Positions 62,432 through 64,000 of a stretch of DNA of 64,000 nucleotides are shown here, piece after piece. Each line of letters starts with the position of its first letter. The first letter of the stretch is position 1. This stretch comes from Akkermansiaceae bacterium (lineage in GTDB: Bacteria; Verrucomicrobiota; Verrucomicrobiia; Verrucomicrobiales; Akkermansiaceae). The stretch lies in the NCBI GenBank assembly GCA_017798145.1, contig CP059069.1, positions 1,287,226 to 1,351,225 on the forward strand, read 5' to 3'. Below the pieces are notes generated by a model that saw nothing but the letters and a program-made list of their open reading frames with translations, ran no database searches and was not told the DNA's origin. Both the position numbers and the translations under genes were made by a program.

Positions 62432-62992
62432 TTACTCAGGTTTGTCCGCGTTGTTTCCCTCTGTTGCCGGTGCATCAGGAGCGGGAACCGGAACGTCCTC
62501 GGCCGGTGCAGGCGCATCTTCGGGCGGTGCAGGCGCATCTTCGGCCGGTGCAGGCGCATCTTCGGCCGGTGCAGGCGCTTCCTCGGCCGGTGCAGGCGCT
62601 TCCTCGGCGGGAAGCTCCTCAACGAGAGATTTCGGCACTTCGGGAACTTGCTCCTCTGGCTGTGCCGGCTCAGCGGCTTTCGCCTCGGCCACCGCATCCT
62701 TGGGATCCTCCAACAGGGATTTCTGCTTGGACTGCTTGCCGATGAGGATCGCGAGAGTCAGGGCGAGGATAAAAAACAGCGAGCCGAGGTAAACCGTGCC
62801 GCGCTGCAGCACGTTGGTCGTGCGGGCACCGAAGACCTGATCCGTCACGCCACCGCCGAACGCCGCGCCGAGGCCTTCCTGCTTCGGGCGCTGCATGAGG
62901 ATGAGGAGCGCCATGAGCAGGCAGACGATGACGAAGACAACCAGCAGGAGGTTGATGCTAATGTTGAGCCAGTTGATGTCAGCGAAAATCAT
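62432..62992 (-). CDS. secG: SecG preprotein translocase subunit with extended acidic Pro/Ala tail
   Basis: SecG is a small part of the SecYEG channel. The 186-residue protein has two membrane segments (NLLLVVFVIVCLLMALLILM; GTVYLGSLFFILALTLAILIG) with the conserved loop QRPKQEGLGAAFGGGVTDQVFG. Normal SecG is about 75-120 residues; this one has an acidic tail (about 90-186) rich in EDAPAPA repeats. The tail is encoded by 21-bp tandem repeats (62505-62609). It follows DUF5069 on the minus strand by 57 bp. Confidence 0.93.
   Translation of the reverse strand: MIFADINWLNISINLLLVVFVIVCLLMALLILMQRPKQEGLGAAFGGGVTDQVFGARTTNVLQRGTVYLGSLFFILALTLAILIGKQSKQKSLLEDPKDAVAEAKAAEPAQPEEQVPEVPKSLVEELPAEEAPAPAEEAPAPAEDAPAPAEDAPAPPEDAPAPAEDVPVPAPDAPATEGNNADKPE
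62505..62609 (-). repeat. 21-bp tandem repeat in the secG tail
   Basis: Five copies of about ggtgcaggcgcatcttcggcc start at 62505, 62526, 62547, 62568 and 62589. Each encodes seven residues (APAEDAP-type). The copies differ slightly. The array lies in coding sequence and in frame, so it can expand without frameshift. Confidence 0.85.
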
Positions 62993-63049
62993 GGGCGGCG
63001 GAATATGGGTATCAGCCCCCGCCTTGTAAAGCAGGGACTTTCCGGTTTT

Positions 63050-64000
<951 letters not shown>

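Noticed and set aside
62505..62609. CRISPR-like array
   Set aside because: The 21-bp units are contiguous without spacers and in frame inside secG, so this is a coding tandem repeat.

Overview
This 64 kb window is GC-rich, densely coded chromosome from a Verrucomicrobiota bacterium, most likely of the Akkermansiaceae/Verrucomicrobiaceae group. The clearest taxonomic marker is a complete five-gene set on the minus strand at 14371-21706. Its products match the Akkermansia muciniphila pilus-like proteins Amuc_1098 to Amuc_1102 in order and in architecture. A ParE-type topoisomerase subunit, DUF3127, DUF5069 and DUF5722 proteins, and AAKK-rich H1-like proteins fit the same group. No rRNA, tRNA, CRISPR array, prophage or insertion sequence was recognised. 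The window looks like core chromosome with a few accessory patches.

Layout. 1-4820 (+): the end of a type II secretion/type IV pilus-like operon (GspL-like partial, GspM-like, small Pro-rich exported protein, GspD secretin). 5029-13018: ParE, a PH-domain membrane protein, a fatty acid hydroxylase-like protein, a tricorn-type protease divergent from alanine racemase, and a Gly-rich RRM protein. 13130-21706 (-): phosphopentomutase, then the Amuc_1098-1102-like cluster. Just before the cluster's first gene lies a 14-bp palindrome identical to the core of the ParB site parS. 21865-23488 (+): aroD-aroE. 23494-28645 (-): two membrane-anchored unknowns, LptE-like and BamD-like envelope lipoproteins, and ProC. 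28728-34665: TPR proteins, RecO, an H1-like protein, ArgG, DUF817. 34679-41703 (-): a hydrolase, BirA, a DUF5722 putative glycosidase, an ABC ATPase without permeases, and ThiC with an upstream TPP riboswitch. 41916-47197: two small membrane proteins, LysS, RpoN behind a consensus sigma-54 promoter, and an M42 aminopeptidase. 47203-53024: AlkB, a ResB/CcsA cytochrome c maturation operon, phosphatidylserine decarboxylase, DUF3127. 53187-57206 (+): a compact catabolic operon (aldolase-like, LacI regulator, sugar isomerase-like, Gfo/Idh oxidoreductase). 57231-57853 (-): a Doc toxin with an AbrB/MazE-like antitoxin. 57956-64000: pgk-tpiA, a SOUL lipoprotein, a small helical protein, rhomboid protease, SecG, DUF5069, and the start of folP.

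Common themes are envelope biogenesis and export (two secretin systems, LptE, BamD, SecG, PSD, ResB/CcsA, rhomboid) and housekeeping biosynthesis (shikimate, arginine, proline, thiamine, D-alanine, folate, central glycolysis). The regulatory features best supported by sequence are the TPP riboswitch, the sigma-54 promoter in front of rpoN, the parS-like palindrome, the toxin-antitoxin promoter/operator, and a tpiA terminator hairpin that contains the start codon of the next gene. Gene functions are inferred from sequence recognition only; no database search was run.
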